A DNA stretch of 64,000 nt from Schizochytrium sp. TIO01 (lineage: Eukaryota; Sar; Bigyra; Thraustochytrida; Thraustochytriidae), in NCBI GenBank assembly GCA_004764695.1, contig SMSO01000037.1, positions 1,917,747-1,981,746 on the forward strand. The letters are read 5' to 3'. Each line of letters begins with the position of its first letter. Position 1 is the stretch's first letter. A program made the position numbers and the translations under genes. The notes beneath the pieces were generated by a model that saw only the letters and a program-made list of their open reading frames with translations, was not told the DNA's origin and searched no databases. Of this stretch, positions 10,777 through 22,089 are shown in pieces.

Positions 10777-12072
10777 GATGCATGCATACATGCATGCGTA
10801 CCTGCCTGCCTGGCTGCTTTCTTACAGCGTGTCAAGGTCACCCTGTAATCGCTATTGATATGGTTGAGTCCGTGGTTTTTATTTTTTTGTAATGACTTGG
10901 CGATGCCATTATTAATTTTCCTGAAGGCAGCATCAGGCACTACTGTCCTGAACATCTACCCTGTCTCTTGTCTTGTGTGTACATCATGCCCCCTTTGGTA
11001 ACTTTCTAGTAGAACAGGGATTGTCTCTTCGTGTAGCTTCTTTTGTCTTTCACCTTTTTAAAATATGGTACGGTCGTTCAAAATAAAACTTCCTCCGCAA
11101 AAGCCTGATCTCGAAATACAAATACTTTGCCACAATATCTTCCCCTGCGCTGCTAGTAGGTGAACGAAGAAAATCATCGAAATGGATTCAACAATCAATC
11201 CAAATGCATTGTCTTGACTCCTTTGCGAGTGGAGACCTTGTCTCTAGTCATAGCCTTTCCTTTAATGTTTCTGTAAAATGGAGTCAATTATTCATCTCAA
11301 ATCGTTCCTAGTTTTCTGCTCGTGTGAAGAAGAGACCATCATTTACCAAAGAATCTCAAAATTAGTCCAAACAAGCTAAACTCAATTGCTTTACATTCGA
11401 TTGCTCAAGAAGGTTATATGGAACTGCGTTGCGTCAAAGCACTCGTCTTAAACCATCGTAGAGGAATAAACAACAACTAAGCTAAGTTTTCATCACAAGT
11501 CAGCATGGACTTGAGAATAGAAATAAAATGTGGAGACTTTGCAATTAATACTCCTTAACTTCACTCATCAACTAATCTCTGTGAATAAAAACCAACTCCT
11601 ATTTATGACATGCTTACATAGTGACCGGCTAAAAGTAGTTAGTTACCTATAAATCGTGAGCAATAGAGCCTCTCTTCCCGAGTCAAGTCAAATAATGCAT
11701 AACAATGACAACAATGACAACAAGTTTGGAACAAAGTGAAAACAACATTTGCTATTTCTAAATCAGCAAAACTGAACCGAAGAAGCACTATTACAGCCAT
11801 TTGTATGGCAAAAGATGTGCGCACCTCAACTCAAGGGCCTTCAATAAGGATGATATCAGGCAGCGAAACTTTATGCTTTTAGTATCTAAATAGTGATTTG
11901 GACGGCCCACCCATCTTTTTGAGTAAGCTGCGCAGAAGAAAGAGAATCAAGACTCCCTCTTGACGACGCCAAGAGCAAATTGTAAGCAAGAATAAGAAAA
12001 GGAGGGGAAACAGAAAGAGTCAAGCAGAAGCAATATTGGTGTAAAGTCGGCCTTACAAAATATCCCTTCGAT
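10777..12072. other. intergenic spacer between convergent NDC80 and RPS15
   Basis: AT-rich spacer holding the 3' flanks of two convergent genes. A palindrome-rich ATGCATGCATACATGCATGC stretch starts at about 10778 just after the NDC80 stop, followed by a CCTGCCTGCC tract. No tRNA-like or protein-coding signal is seen. Confidence 0.5.
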
Positions 12073-12534
12073 TTAGAGAGGAATGAAGCGCGAGGAGTTG
12101 TTCGCACCGATACCGGGGCGACCGTGTGAAATGGGCTTGTAGGTAATAGAGAACTCACCCAAGTAGTGGCCAATCATCTCCGGCTTGATCTCGACGGTGG
12201 TGAAGGTCTTGCCGTTGTACACGCCAACCATGCTGCCAATCATCTCGGGGACGATGATCATGTTGCGAAGGTGGGTCTTGACGAGCTCGGGCTTCTCCAT
12301 GGGGCCAGTCTCCTTCTTTGCCTTGCGCAACTTCTTAATGAGGGCCATAGGCTTGCGCTTGAGGCCGCGGTTGAACCGCCGGCGAGCGCGGGACTTGACC
12401 ATCTTCATGAGCTCCTCATGGGTGAGGTCGAGAAGCTTGTCAAGGTCGATGCCACGGTAAGAAAACTTCTTAAACGTGCGCTTCTTCTTGAGCTCGGCCT
12501 GCTCCTCGAGCGAGAGTTCTACGGGCTCCTCTGC
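12073..12534 (-). CDS. RPS15: 40S ribosomal protein S15 (uS19), main exon; ATG probably in an upstream exon at 13108-13110
   Basis: uS19 belongs to the small-subunit head near the decoding site. The exon encodes 153 residues, including [69 protein letters not shown] and the conserved end NNSSRFIPL; human RPS15 has 145 residues. The internal Met at 12408 cannot be the start because conserved sequence continues upstream of it. Upstream, the frame reads [11 protein letters not shown] and then meets TAG at 12535-12537, which reads as a TATAG splice acceptor. The best start is ATG at 13110-13108 on the minus strand, in context CAAGATGG and followed directly by a GTACGT donor, giving M|AEEP in phase with a 573-nt intron. 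A weaker alternative is ATG at 12976-12974 followed by GTGTAG. The stop is TAA at 12073. Codons are strongly C/G-ending, as expected for high expression. Confidence 0.95.
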   Translation of the reverse strand, partial: AEEPVELSLEEQAELKKKRTFKKFSYRGIDLDKLLDLTHEELMKMVKSRARRRFNRGLKRKPMALIKKLRKAKKETGPMEKPELVKTHLRNMIIVPEMIGSMVGVYNGKTFTTVEIKPEMIGHYLGEFSITYKPISHGRPGIGANNSSRFIPL

Positions 12535-13107
12535 CTATACCATCGACAATATCCAGCGTCATTGTTATCAAAACAGACACAACATTAAAACAAAAGTCAG
12601 TCATCTATCAATTACCACTACCACAACCCAATTGGACCTTCACAACTCAAAGTTTCCTGCAACAAGGAAGCGGCCAGTCACGATCACCAAGAGCTGATCA
12701 AGCAACTCAACGTTTCTTGCAAAACATTGATTCTTAATCTCAAGCGCAGCTCCACATCTATCAAGCTTCTTCAAATGATAGGCAATTAAGCTCCCCACTA
12801 AAGTTCGCCATATCCTCAGATGATCCCTGCAACACTTGGACTCTGAGTTCACTTCGAACGCTGATGATTCTCCTTAGCTGACGCTTGCGCACTCCTGATT
12901 CTCTAACCCGCCAATCTCCTTGCTGCTTCTTATCTCTTGCCCTGCAAAGAGGCCAGCTACTCCAAGGCTACACCATGGTCATGACTCCATCGCCATCATG
13001 CCTCCTGGCATCCGCCTCAGGTGCGCAGGGTACCTCTACAGAAGCGCGAGAGCAACGCCAACCGCTTGCTTATGTCCTCCTGCCTGTCGTCCATCAAGCG
13101 CACGTAC
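12535..13107 (-). other. Probable first intron of RPS15
   Basis: Bounded on the minus strand by GTACGT (13107) and TATAG (12535). Removing it joins an ATG to the conserved exon in phase. Animal RPS15 genes, as I recall them, also have an intron at or next to the start codon. Not proven without cDNA. Confidence 0.45.
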
Positions 13108-13110
13108 CAT

Positions 13111-14110
13111 CTTGCCTAGTTCTTCAGACAACTCCGCCGCTGCAAGAGAAGAGAGATCGCAAGTATTCTGCTGCCGCTCCATCGGCGACCAGTCTCCCTT
13201 TCTGGCCTATTTATCGCCACCCGTTCTTTGCCATTCGCTTTGGGCCTCTTTACAATACCGTACCCTAACCCGCACGGTATCGCACCCCCGCCCCCTCTTT
13301 TCACTGGCGCACAGACCCATCTTCCAATAGCATGGAACTTTTGGATCGGTAACGCGGGGAATGAACCTTGTGGTGCCGTTCTTTTGGGATGCTTGAGAAA
13401 AGGAGAACGCACACTGGTGATTGGAACGTATGGGGGAATGCAGGGAATAAAGAAAGGGGCGTAACGGCTAGAGGGCAGGGCTAGAAGGTGGATAGGGTGT
13501 GGCGTAGGAGTAGGGGCCTTAGTTGTGGGTGCGGAAACAGAATGATGGATTAGGAGAAACTTCGTTTTGGTGATGGAGTAGAAGAATAAATGGGATATTT
13601 GTAAATGGTGTGAGATGGTATTAAGAAGGGTTTGAAAAGGTTGAGATTGAGGAGGTGTAAGAATATTGTTGATAGTGGAGAGGAAGGATTAAATGGTCAG
13701 CTGCGGCGAGGCATCGCGGTGGATGAGCTGGCGGCAGAAAGCAAGATATCTTCTTTAAGGTGTTACTTTGGGGCAGGCTTGCTTGCATATGTGCACTGCT
13801 TGATTATAGTATTGACTTTTTTTCTTGAATTATACTATCTGCTGCTCGCCTAAACCAGGGGAACTATATTTGGGGAAAGGCCTTAACGAATTCTTTAAAG
13901 TTGGGAAGTTGACCTTGAATGACAATATGACTATCTTGAACGAACGAGGTCTACATTTGCTACTGTAATATAAAAAAATAGACGCATCAAGGTCTAGGTT
14001 TGTTGTCCCGAGTCATCCTTTACAATTAGCTTTGAAATGCACAATTCTGCTTGAGTAGTAACAATCAGTACCTAACAGGAACTGGGTACTCAATAAAATC
14101 GAGAAGGAGT
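13111..14110. promoter_or_regulatory. Probable RPS15 promoter/5' region and spacer
   Basis: Just upstream of the proposed RPS15 start the DNA is GC- and pyrimidine-rich (13110-13420), then turns into purine-rich, AT-richer sequence to 14110. Open frames here (such as 13116-13412) have no recognisable domain. The promoter role is inferred from position only. Confidence 0.3.
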
Positions 14111-15217
14111 TTACGCAGTTGTGATGGAATTAGAGATAAAGCGCGGCGGGGATTGCTGTAGGTGTTGCTTTACGAGAGCGGCGACCTCTTCGGTCAACGG
14201 ATGCAGACCTTGAGACGCCAGATGAGTCCAGAAAGAATCTGTAGGAGGAAGGGAGACTCGGTGAGGAAAGGTTGAAATTCGGGAGGCTCGACCACGGGTA
14301 ACATTCATGTAAACTTCTTGAGCATTGTGTTGAGACTCTGCTTTGACAGCGCCAGTTCCAGTTCCATGGCGATTGCTTACAACACGTCTCACAGCAGGGG
14401 GTTTGGGGTGAAGAACTGGACCGCTGATTGTATGACTGCGTGGTCTTGAGCTAATTACTTGTGGAGTAGCGACCTTGAGCGGAGACGGTGCTCGAAGAGG
14501 AGAGAGGGTTCTACGAGGGACACTTTCGCTTCTTGGTATTTTAGGATAAGCTTGCAAATCACTACCATTCTGAGTCTGTGGTTGCTCATATTGCTGATGC
14601 GATGATTTATGTGATTGTTGTTGCGTTTGCTGCTGCTGCTGCTGCTGTTGAGCTTTCATCTCTCTCACAAGAAGCTCTGCAATGAGCGAAGCAAGTGCGC
14701 GATTTTCCTTGTCAGTCAAACAGGAGGTGAGATGCCAAGGGTCACAGGAAGATTCCGTTGATCGTACACTGGACCCACATAAAGCTGCGAGACGACTTAG
14801 TCCGGTACCGAGGTGGTCGGCAAACTCAGTCTCCTCTACAGTCTCGCGGGCCCAAGCCCCAACATGCATATCCACAAGGCGTCTTAGATCTTTACAGCGC
14901 ATCGTAGTTGACACGAGCTCTTGATTGTGAATCTCTAATCCGTGAGATGTCGAATGGTCTTCTTCGGTGTAAATACCACCCTCTTCTTCTTCGCGTGGAA
15001 TTTCCCGCTCTACTCGAGCAGCAGGAAGATCACGAAGACTACCTTGATTAGGGCCTACACATTTTGCTGGTTTGTTCATACTAAAGTGGGTGGCAGAATC
15101 AAATCGCTGCAATGGACTAGACGAAGACCTTTGAATCATTCGCAAGTGCGAGGAAGATGACGATGTAGAGGAAGAGGAAGAAGAAGAGGAATGTGCTCGA
15201 GGTCTTGAAATTTCCAT
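14111..15217 (-). CDS. Hypothetical polyQ/Ser-rich low-complexity protein
   Basis: The frame runs to 15322, but its first ATG is at 15217 (MEISRPRAHS), giving 368 residues. The start is followed by a run of about 16 Ser/Thr residues. A small possibly helical region lies in the middle (CKDLRRLVDMHVGAWA, then LTDKENRALASLIAELLV). A polyGln tract (from CTG repeats at 14628-14650) and a basic, Ser/Pro-rich region with SP/TP sites (TLSPLRAPSPLKV) follow. The C-terminus has a second short helical stretch (FWTHLASQGLHPLTEEVAAL). No catalytic motif, signal peptide or membrane segment is seen. The composition suggests a phosphorylated regulatory or scaffold protein, but the function is unknown. Confidence 0.6.
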   Translation of the reverse strand: MEISRPRAHSSSSSSSSTSSSSSHLRMIQRSSSSPLQRFDSATHFSMNKPAKCVGPNQGSLRDLPAARVEREIPREEEEGGIYTEEDHSTSHGLEIHNQELVSTTMRCKDLRRLVDMHVGAWARETVEETEFADHLGTGLSRLAALCGSSVRSTESSCDPWHLTSCLTDKENRALASLIAELLVREMKAQQQQQQQQTQQQSHKSSHQQYEQPQTQNGSDLQAYPKIPRSESVPRRTLSPLRAPSPLKVATPQVISSRPRSHTISGPVLHPKPPAVRRVVSNRHGTGTGAVKAESQHNAQEVYMNVTRGRASRISTFPHRVSLPPTDSFWTHLASQGLHPLTEEVAALVKQHLQQSPPRFISNSITTA

Positions 15218-18200
15218 CTCGTGATATCCTTGTTGCAGTATGCACGCCTCGCCTTTGATTGTAGAACTGGATACTATAAGGATTGTGCTTGCACACGAAC
15301 TTGAAATCTCTTTTGTGTACAACTAAGGCGGACAAATGACAGAATCAGTATTATGAGGCAGGACTCAACAACCAGTTCTGGCAGTTAGGTATTCTCTTTT
15401 ATAGCCTTGTCCACTCTTACACACTTTTCAACTTTAAACTGCTAGACTTATTTGAGCTTTGCTCGGCACAATGTTTATCTTCTGATGTGTTTTCCAATAA
15501 GTCTCTGATTTGGTTGAACTTTTAAGTTTCCTGATAGCTTGTATGAAAAGCTTGAATACTTGTTTTAGTTTAAACTTGTCCGCTTGCTTTGTTCACTAAT
15601 CTCAGCGATCACTGAAAATGTATGCATACACAAGCCTGGTCGGTGGAGGTTACGCGGTCCCAGAGTCTAAATCGTGCACTCCCAATGCTGACCGCTAAGG
15701 ATGGAGAATGAACGATCCCTGTTTTCCCCAATCCAGTGTATTTGCACAGTCCTATTCAGTTACTCAGGCAATAAAATGGAGATCTGAGCGCTGATCGATT
15801 TCTCCCGGGTCTCAGGGTAAGAGAATTTAACGCAAGAGATTTTGCTTCTTCCTAGTTCTTCGTAATAATACCTTGACTGGGTTCTACCTCCTGCCTAGCG
15901 CACTACTATTTCTTATTAGTGCGAGTAGGTCTATTTTGTGCTATATTGTAAAACAATGAGCAAAGTTAGTTTAGGTCCAGCGTCCGAATTCCAGAAAGCT
16001 AGATAAAAACTCGCAGTTGATTCTGGGATGAGAGACTTGCAAGCCAGCAAGATGGCTAAAGTTTGCGTGTATGCTGACAGAGCTTGAAATCTTGATTCGG
16101 GTTTGGAGTTGACTTATGAACAACAACATACAGCCAGGCGGTAAATTGCAAAGAGGATGGACGAGGTTGTCACCAGAATGTAAAATTGGGGACTTTAAGC
16201 TACATCCTTAATTTGTCGCTTGCCGGCAATCGCCCACTTGCTTGCTCGCTTGCAATTGGTCAATCACCGGATCAACGCCTGTGTTTTCTTCTTCTCGCTA
16301 TTCTTCTTCCTGGGAACTGGGGCAGCATTGCTTCCCACAAGAACCAATTACAATAAATACTATTAGATGATAGAGTATGGGACTCGGCGAGGTATCCTTT
16401 TTTTTTTTTTTCCTTCTTTGTCCAAGTGAGAAGACTGAAAAGTGAGTCAGACAATAAGCTAGACAACTGTAAAGTAGCGCTAGCTCCACATTCATTTGCT
16501 AAAGTGCGTTGATTTTCAAAGGTGCTCAATTTTTGGGGAATTCTAGTGATGAAACAACGAACTTGGAGGTGATGTTGTACAGGCGTCGATTGCTTGGATT
16601 TCAAAGGTTCTCTTAAGAGCCTTCTGAAGAGCCCTTTCTCTGTCCATATATTTTGGGTTTCGCAAACCTCTGTTTCGTGGCATGTCCAAGTTGGACGCCC
16701 TGTAGGTGTCGCGCGTTTTTCCCACAGGGAACTCAGTGAGGTCTCGAGTCTCGTGCTCCGCCTCCTTCAATGTCACAAGCTATTTCATACGGTGGTTTCG
16801 TAGTCCCGAGCTGAAGCGAAATGAAAGCTTTCCAAAAATTGAACAAGCTTAACAAGGCTAATGTTGAGAAACCTAAAAAGAGCAATTACGTGGTGGGAGA
16901 CACCCTCAAATACGTGGATAGCACGAAATGATGCATTGTGGTTTACTTCGCATGTGTGCAAATTTTCTGTTAAAGCTTCTGAAAACAAGACAAGCGCCAC
17001 CCAAACACTATTTACCATTTTAGACGCCACTTCAACCTGATCACCCTGTGTAATTTCTATTGGGTCCCCAGCTTAGCTTACTACCGTCGAGCCTGCTTCC
17101 CACCCCAGACGATAATTTGGTCCCAGTCTTAAGCTCTAACGTAAGCAACGGGCGCTCTCTGTTGTCTCTTTATCAAAGACCAAGTTATTTGTCCTACAAA
17201 TTGAAACACCTCGACCATGCTTATTTAGTAAATTTGCCGCTCCAGCCTTGCAGAATCACAGCAATGATCGCGCAGTAGCTTATGAAAATAGCATCTTAAG
17301 CGTACAACAGCTTCATTAGTTCTTAAGTGTCAACTATAGAATTAAAGAACTCTTCAATGTCTGCTTTCACGCTCTACATGATCTCTTTGTGAGCCCATAG
17401 TGAGTTTTCTTTGATCAAATACAAATCTCAGAGTCGAGGATGGTGCCAATGAATAATTAAACCCAAACTAACCTTGAAAGGTATCACATAGCATTCCCTA
17501 AGATTTTCAATTTAATATTAATCGCCTTTTCATCAAATGTGTTAGGATTAATTTGTCGTTGGCCGATATGGCTTAGCATTTGTGTTTTGTTATCAAATAT
17601 TGCAATCTTCATTTATAAGATTGACATCCATACCAAGTCGAATTGAACCCATTGGAATCGCAGAACTCCACATCGCCTTTACTTCCCAAGAACTTTTCAC
17701 ACTTTACAAGAGCAAGGAGGCAGGCAAACCAACTTTAACAAACAATAGTTTTATGCATCACAAATCCAACATCATATTTTCATCGTTTTTGCATTAAACA
17801 AATGAAGACCAGTAACGCGCTCCATCTAGACCACACGCTCAAAGGATGGTCGTTTTCCTTGCTATTGCGACCTCTTTATCTTGTTCACGCCCGCTTAAGG
17901 CGCTTCTAATAAAAATTCTTATAAGTTGGTAACACTCGCAATCTATTTTTTCACAAACACAGACAAAATTCGATGCAACAGCACCCAAGCCTTAAAACAT
18001 TTGGATGCCTTGCCTGGAATGTACCTCATGAAACATACCTCAGACATCTATTATTACAATTATTCTAATTATTATAAATTATTTACAACTTTTAATTTTA
18101 AATATTGAAGGAAACGGAATAGGCAAAAGAATAATTCGTTGATTATAAAAAATAAAGGATGCAAAGAAAGAAAGAAGGGTTGTCCGCCTCAAGCTTGGAA

Positions 18201-18677
18201 CTGCCGTCCGCCTGCAATACTCTTCACAGTTCACTTCGCCCAGCAGGGTGCCTGTTTCCCCCCACTCCCCGTTCCTGCGTGGTCTTCTTCTCGCCACGCG
18301 CCACACACGAGCGTACTCACCGCTAAGCAACATCGCTCTCAAGTCGTTTGCCTTTCGTCGTCATCCCTCCGTCTCGTTCTTTCAACCGAGGACGGAGCTT
18401 CAAGGGGACCGTCATCACCGCCAAGGTGATCCAACGCTGGATAGCTATTTCCGTGACACTTTGTCACCATTCAATAGCCTCTAACAAGGCGAACATTGTG
18501 TGGCTGCGATCTGATAGATCCTCTTGATTAACATCAGAAGATTGTATTTAGCAAAACGGCTTAGACGTTGACTATCACATTTCTCAAAGGAACCAAAAAC
18601 ATCGGTGTGACTCACACAAGCAAAGCTCAGGTTTATATCGATACAAGTGGACGCTGCGAAGGTGAACTCTTGGAGCA
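15218..18677. other. Long AT-rich spacer with weak coding traces
   Basis: No gene is clearly supported. On the minus strand, 16543-17030 holds two adjacent frames of about 80 codons with fairly even codon use, in different phases. A GC-rich islet at 18180-18440 contains a frame resembling ribosomal protein uS17. Both are described under findings. The rest is AT-rich with a T13 run near 16400. Confidence 0.4.
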
Positions 18678-19379
18678 ATGGCCTTACCTAAATCATGGCG
18701 CTTGAGCAGCAATTCGTCATCCTCGCAGGACATTTCTAGTCGCGACGATGGAGGGTTTTGGGCGCAGGCATGGCAGCGAGGTAGTCGCGAAGCTCTTGCA
18801 GGAGCTGTCTCGGTATTCGTAGGTCTAGCACTCTGGGAGGGCGTCCGTATGTGGCAGCGTTATAACTTCTCTAGAAAGCTTGCACGGGATCTTAACAAGG
18901 GCGGCCTTGCAAACGTTGTCGTGGCTGGCAGCATGCCCTTCGACGCCATTGCTGTGTCCGATGTTCTGCAAGAGTTTCTTCCTGGTGTTGAAGCAGACTT
19001 CGTGGCTCCTGAGGCTGAGATTTCTATCCCAGACCAGGCTGAGGTTGATCGTGAGGGTCCTTGGAATATTGTCCGTAAGAGGGCCAAACGGCACGCCGAG
19101 ATTGCTCGAAATCAGATTTTAGCAGCGCAGGTTGACCAGGATAGCCTTGTCTCGCTTAGGTTGGCTGTTGGTATGTACTGCGATGTGATTGAGCTGGACC
19201 CAGAGACACAAATGCCCATCGTTTGGGTGGAAGTTATAGATGTAGACTCTGGTCGAAGCGGTAGTGCTTGCCAAGTTGGTGGCATCTTGGCAAGGAGAGA
19301 AGGCAAACCACCTGTTCAGGCCTTTCTCAGACACGAGGCTGTAGAGCTCGCTTGGGAACAGTTTGTACAACGCTCTTAA
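18678..19379 (+). CDS. Hypothetical protein with one possible membrane segment
   Basis: The ATG at 18678 gives 233 residues. The N-terminus is Ser-rich and basic (LPKSWRLSSNSSSS). One moderately hydrophobic helix lies at residues 38-56 (EALAGAVSVFVGLALWEGV). The C-terminal 170 residues look like a folded alpha/beta domain, with strand-like stretches such as LRLAVGMYCDVIELD and MPIVWVEVIDVDSG. A basic N-terminus plus one membrane helix would suit a mitochondrial or ER membrane protein, but this is inference. I do not recognise the family. Codon use is balanced and the frame is clean, which supports a real gene. Confidence 0.65.
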   Translation: MALPKSWRLSSNSSSSQDISSRDDGGFWAQAWQRGSREALAGAVSVFVGLALWEGVRMWQRYNFSRKLARDLNKGGLANVVVAGSMPFDAIAVSDVLQEFLPGVEADFVAPEAEISIPDQAEVDREGPWNIVRKRAKRHAEIARNQILAAQVDQDSLVSLRLAVGMYCDVIELDPETQMPIVWVEVIDVDSGRSGSACQVGGILARREGKPPVQAFLRHEAVELAWEQFVQRS

Positions 19380-20463
19380 GTGCTTGCAAACGCTCACTGC
19401 GTGCTATTTTATTTTCTGCGGACGACCTTAGTTTGGAACGTCAGACGCACCCTTGGCACTAGGCGTGATTCATTTAAATATGGATCAGGGCTGCGCACGA
19501 CATAAATTGGAGTCTTCTTTGTATACTGATTTTTTGTTTTATGACTTTTTCAAACTCAAGTTTGTTACGTTCCTTATCCATTAAAATAGCAAAACGTTCT
19601 TGGTTTGCAAATTGCAAATTATAAATTGCCAAATCTGTTTTCTCTGGAAAATGCATTTGCCATTTAGTTATTCGTTATATTAGGAATAAATTCACATTTT
19701 AGGGGGGAGCGGTGTTGACACGCGTCCAAGACAAATTGTTGTTTGAAGAAAGCTTAGTTTTAGAGCTTGTATTTTGGGACTCACTCGAGCCTTCGATATT
19801 AAACCTAGGAATTATCTTTCATCTTAAAAAAAAACTATATGTTCTTTTAAGACAAATGCGAATGAAGACAGCATTCTTGTTTGCATCATCATTTGCTTTG
19901 GAGAGGAGAAGGTACACGTCTCGATATCTCAATAATAAAGTTTGTAGACAGTTTGGTAACGTGACTCGAAGTAGTGGTTTTCTGAAACCATGCATCCCTT
20001 ATTGATGAAGGAAGAGGAGAAGAGAAAATAGGTTGATTCAAAAAATCTTTTCAAATTCATCTGTCAAAAAAAGTGGCAGGAGAATATATGGGGTCATTGC
20101 TCGACCCATATATGATCGAAGCGTTGCTCGAGTGCGCGGAAAGGTTTATGTGTAAGCATGTTTGGGGTGGGTGTTGGGCAGAGGTGCTACAGAGAGTACA
20201 TCTGACAACTCAAACGAAGAAAAGAGGCCAAAAGTTTCAATAACAACAACAACAACAACAACAACAATAGCAACCAGCAACATGAAAGCGAACATCAATA
20301 GCGGACCATAGAGGTTTTGGCGGACCAACTATACATGGTGTAGACGCGTTTGATAGTATGTGTGTGAATGAAATATTCTGACGGGAAGTAGCGTATGCGG
20401 AAATGCTAGTCAGGTATTGCTTATCTCGAAAAGTAATTCTACTGCAGGTACACAGCTGTTTGT
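19380..20463. other. Spacer with an AAC microsatellite
   Basis: AT-rich spacer between convergent genes. An (AAC)n tract lies at about 20241-20269. A palindrome-like pair ATATATGGGTC/GACCCATATAT lies around 20085-20113. No gene is seen. Confidence 0.5.
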
Positions 20464-22089
20464 TTACTCATCGTCGTCGCTAAAGGTGACGTGGCTAGCC
20501 TCCTTCATGGGGCCATCCTGATCCTTAAAGTGGGATCCGTAGAGTTTGTGCTCCTTCTTCTTGACGGAGTTGCCGAACTTTGCGAGCGATGCAGGAACCT
20601 CCTCGCCAGCTTCGCGAAGAACGTTCTGCAAAGCGCCAGCAAGGTGCTTGTCGTGTTGTGTGAAAAAAGTGTATGCAGTACCCTTGGCACCGGCACGTCC
20701 AGTACGACCGATGCGGTGGACGTAGTCCTCGACAGTGAGCGGGAAGGTGACGTTAATGACGTACTCGACACCCTTGATATCGAGTCCGCGCGAAGCGACA
20801 TCAGTAGCGACCAGAATAGGGTACTCTCCGGAGTCGAACTTGCGAACTGCCTCCTCGCGCGCGCTCTGGAGCTTATCTCCATGAACACCCATAACCTTGT
20901 ATCCGTTACGGATGAGAGTGTTCTCCAAGTTTGCGGCCTCCTTCTTGTAGAGTCCAAAGATAACGATACGGTTCTTTCCAGTGTGGATCTTCTTGAGCAG
21001 GTTGAGAAGCTTGCGCTCCTTCTCGTACGGCTCAACGACCTCAACGATCTGTGTGACGGAGGTTGATGCGGACAGCTGGTCACTGCCAACAGTGACGCGA
21101 ATCGGGTTGCTCATGAAGCTTGCGGCAAGGTTACGGATCTCGGTAGGCCAGGTTGCCGAGAACATAACAGTCTGGCGTCCATCCTCAGCAGCTACGCACT
21201 CGCCGATGATGCGGCGCACGTCCTTCTCGAATCCCATGTCAAGCATGCGGTCGGCCTCATCAAGAACAAGGTAGTGCACGTTTGAGAGGTCGATCACCTG
21301 ATCGTTCACGAAGTCGATAAGGCGTCCAGGGGTGGCAACGAGGATATCGAGAGTGTTCAAGTTCTCGATCTTCTTGCGCTGCTCCCACTTGGGCTGGCCT
21401 CCGAAGACCACAAGCGCCGAAAGATTGTCACACGCAGCGCAGGCCTGTTCAGCGACCTTGGCACTCTGCATTGCGAGCTCACGGGTGGGCGCGAGGACAA
21501 GGGCACGGGGACGAGCTGCGGCACCCTTTCCGAATTCGCCTTGGAGCATACGGCAGATACCCGGGAGGAGGAAGGCGAGGGTCTTTCCACTACCAGTCTG
21601 AGCGATACCGACCATGTCGCGACCGGCAAGCACGATGGGCCATGCCTGAGCCTGAATCGGCGACGGTGTCTTAAATCCCTTACAGCAGGCATTCATCGTC
21701 GGCAGAGCGACCTCTGAGAAGCAGGCCTTAGCCACCTCAAAGCTCGTGTACGGCAGGGGGTCCACATCGCCCTCAATTGTGATCCGTTTCTCCTCACGAA
21801 ACTTTTCAGCCTCAGCCTTGGAAACCTTGGCCTCGGGCACCGAAGATGAGGATCCTGAGCTCTTGCTCTTCTTGTCTTTCTTGGCCTTCTTGGAGTTCAC
21901 GGCATCCTCGGCTTCAACCTCGTCGCGGGACCGCTTTTTGTCCTTCTTCTCCTTCTTGTCCTTCTTAGCTTTCTTGGCCTTTTTCCGCTCTGCTACGTCC
22001 TCTTCCGCCTCCGGATCGGACTTGACCTTCTTGTCCTTCTTGTCCTTCTTGGCCTTCTTGGCCTCCTTGCGTGCAATGTCTTCGCCCAT
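20464..22089 (-). CDS. DBP3: ATP-dependent RNA helicase of the DBP3 type (DEAD-box)
   Basis: DBP3 acts in the nucleolus in pre-rRNA processing for the 60S subunit. I chose the ATG at 22089 (MGEDIARKEAKK, context AAGATGGGC) because the 61 codons upstream in the frame look like 5'UTR; the protein has 541 residues. Residues 1-80 are Lys-rich KKAKKDKK repeats, as in yeast Dbp3. Helicase motifs follow in order: AQTGSGKT (163-170), PTREL (201-205), ATPGR (252-256), DEAD (277-280), SAT (311-313), VATDVASRGLD (428-437) and HRIGRTGR (458-465). The C-terminus (KKKEHKLYGSHFKDQD) matches the Dbp3 tail, which separates it from DBP2/DDX5. It is transcribed divergently from TIM44. Confidence 0.93.
   Translation of the reverse strand: MGEDIARKEAKKAKKDKKDKKVKSDPEAEEDVAERKKAKKAKKDKKEKKDKKRSRDEVEAEDAVNSKKAKKDKKSKSSGSSSSVPEAKVSKAEAEKFREEKRITIEGDVDPLPYTSFEVAKACFSEVALPTMNACCKGFKTPSPIQAQAWPIVLAGRDMVGIAQTGSGKTLAFLLPGICRMLQGEFGKGAAARPRALVLAPTRELAMQSAKVAEQACAACDNLSALVVFGGQPKWEQRKKIENLNTLDILVATPGRLIDFVNDQVIDLSNVHYLVLDEADRMLDMGFEKDVRRIIGECVAAEDGRQTVMFSATWPTEIRNLAASFMSNPIRVTVGSDQLSASTSVTQIVEVVEPYEKERKLLNLLKKIHTGKNRIVIFGLYKKEAANLENTLIRNGYKVMGVHGDKLQSAREEAVRKFDSGEYPILVATDVASRGLDIKGVEYVINVTFPLTVEDYVHRIGRTGRAGAKGTAYTFFTQHDKHLAGALQNVLREAGEEVPASLAKFGNSVKKKEHKLYGSHFKDQDGPMKEASHVTFSDDDE

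Noticed and set aside
15630-15720. A segment checked for tRNA-like structure
   Set aside because: No B-box (GGTTCGANTCC-like) or cloverleaf could be drawn. No tRNA, rRNA or CRISPR signal was found anywhere in the window.
20491-21066. A 191-codon plus-strand frame opposite DBP3
   Set aside because: Same codon-bias shadow effect opposite a strongly C/G-biased gene.
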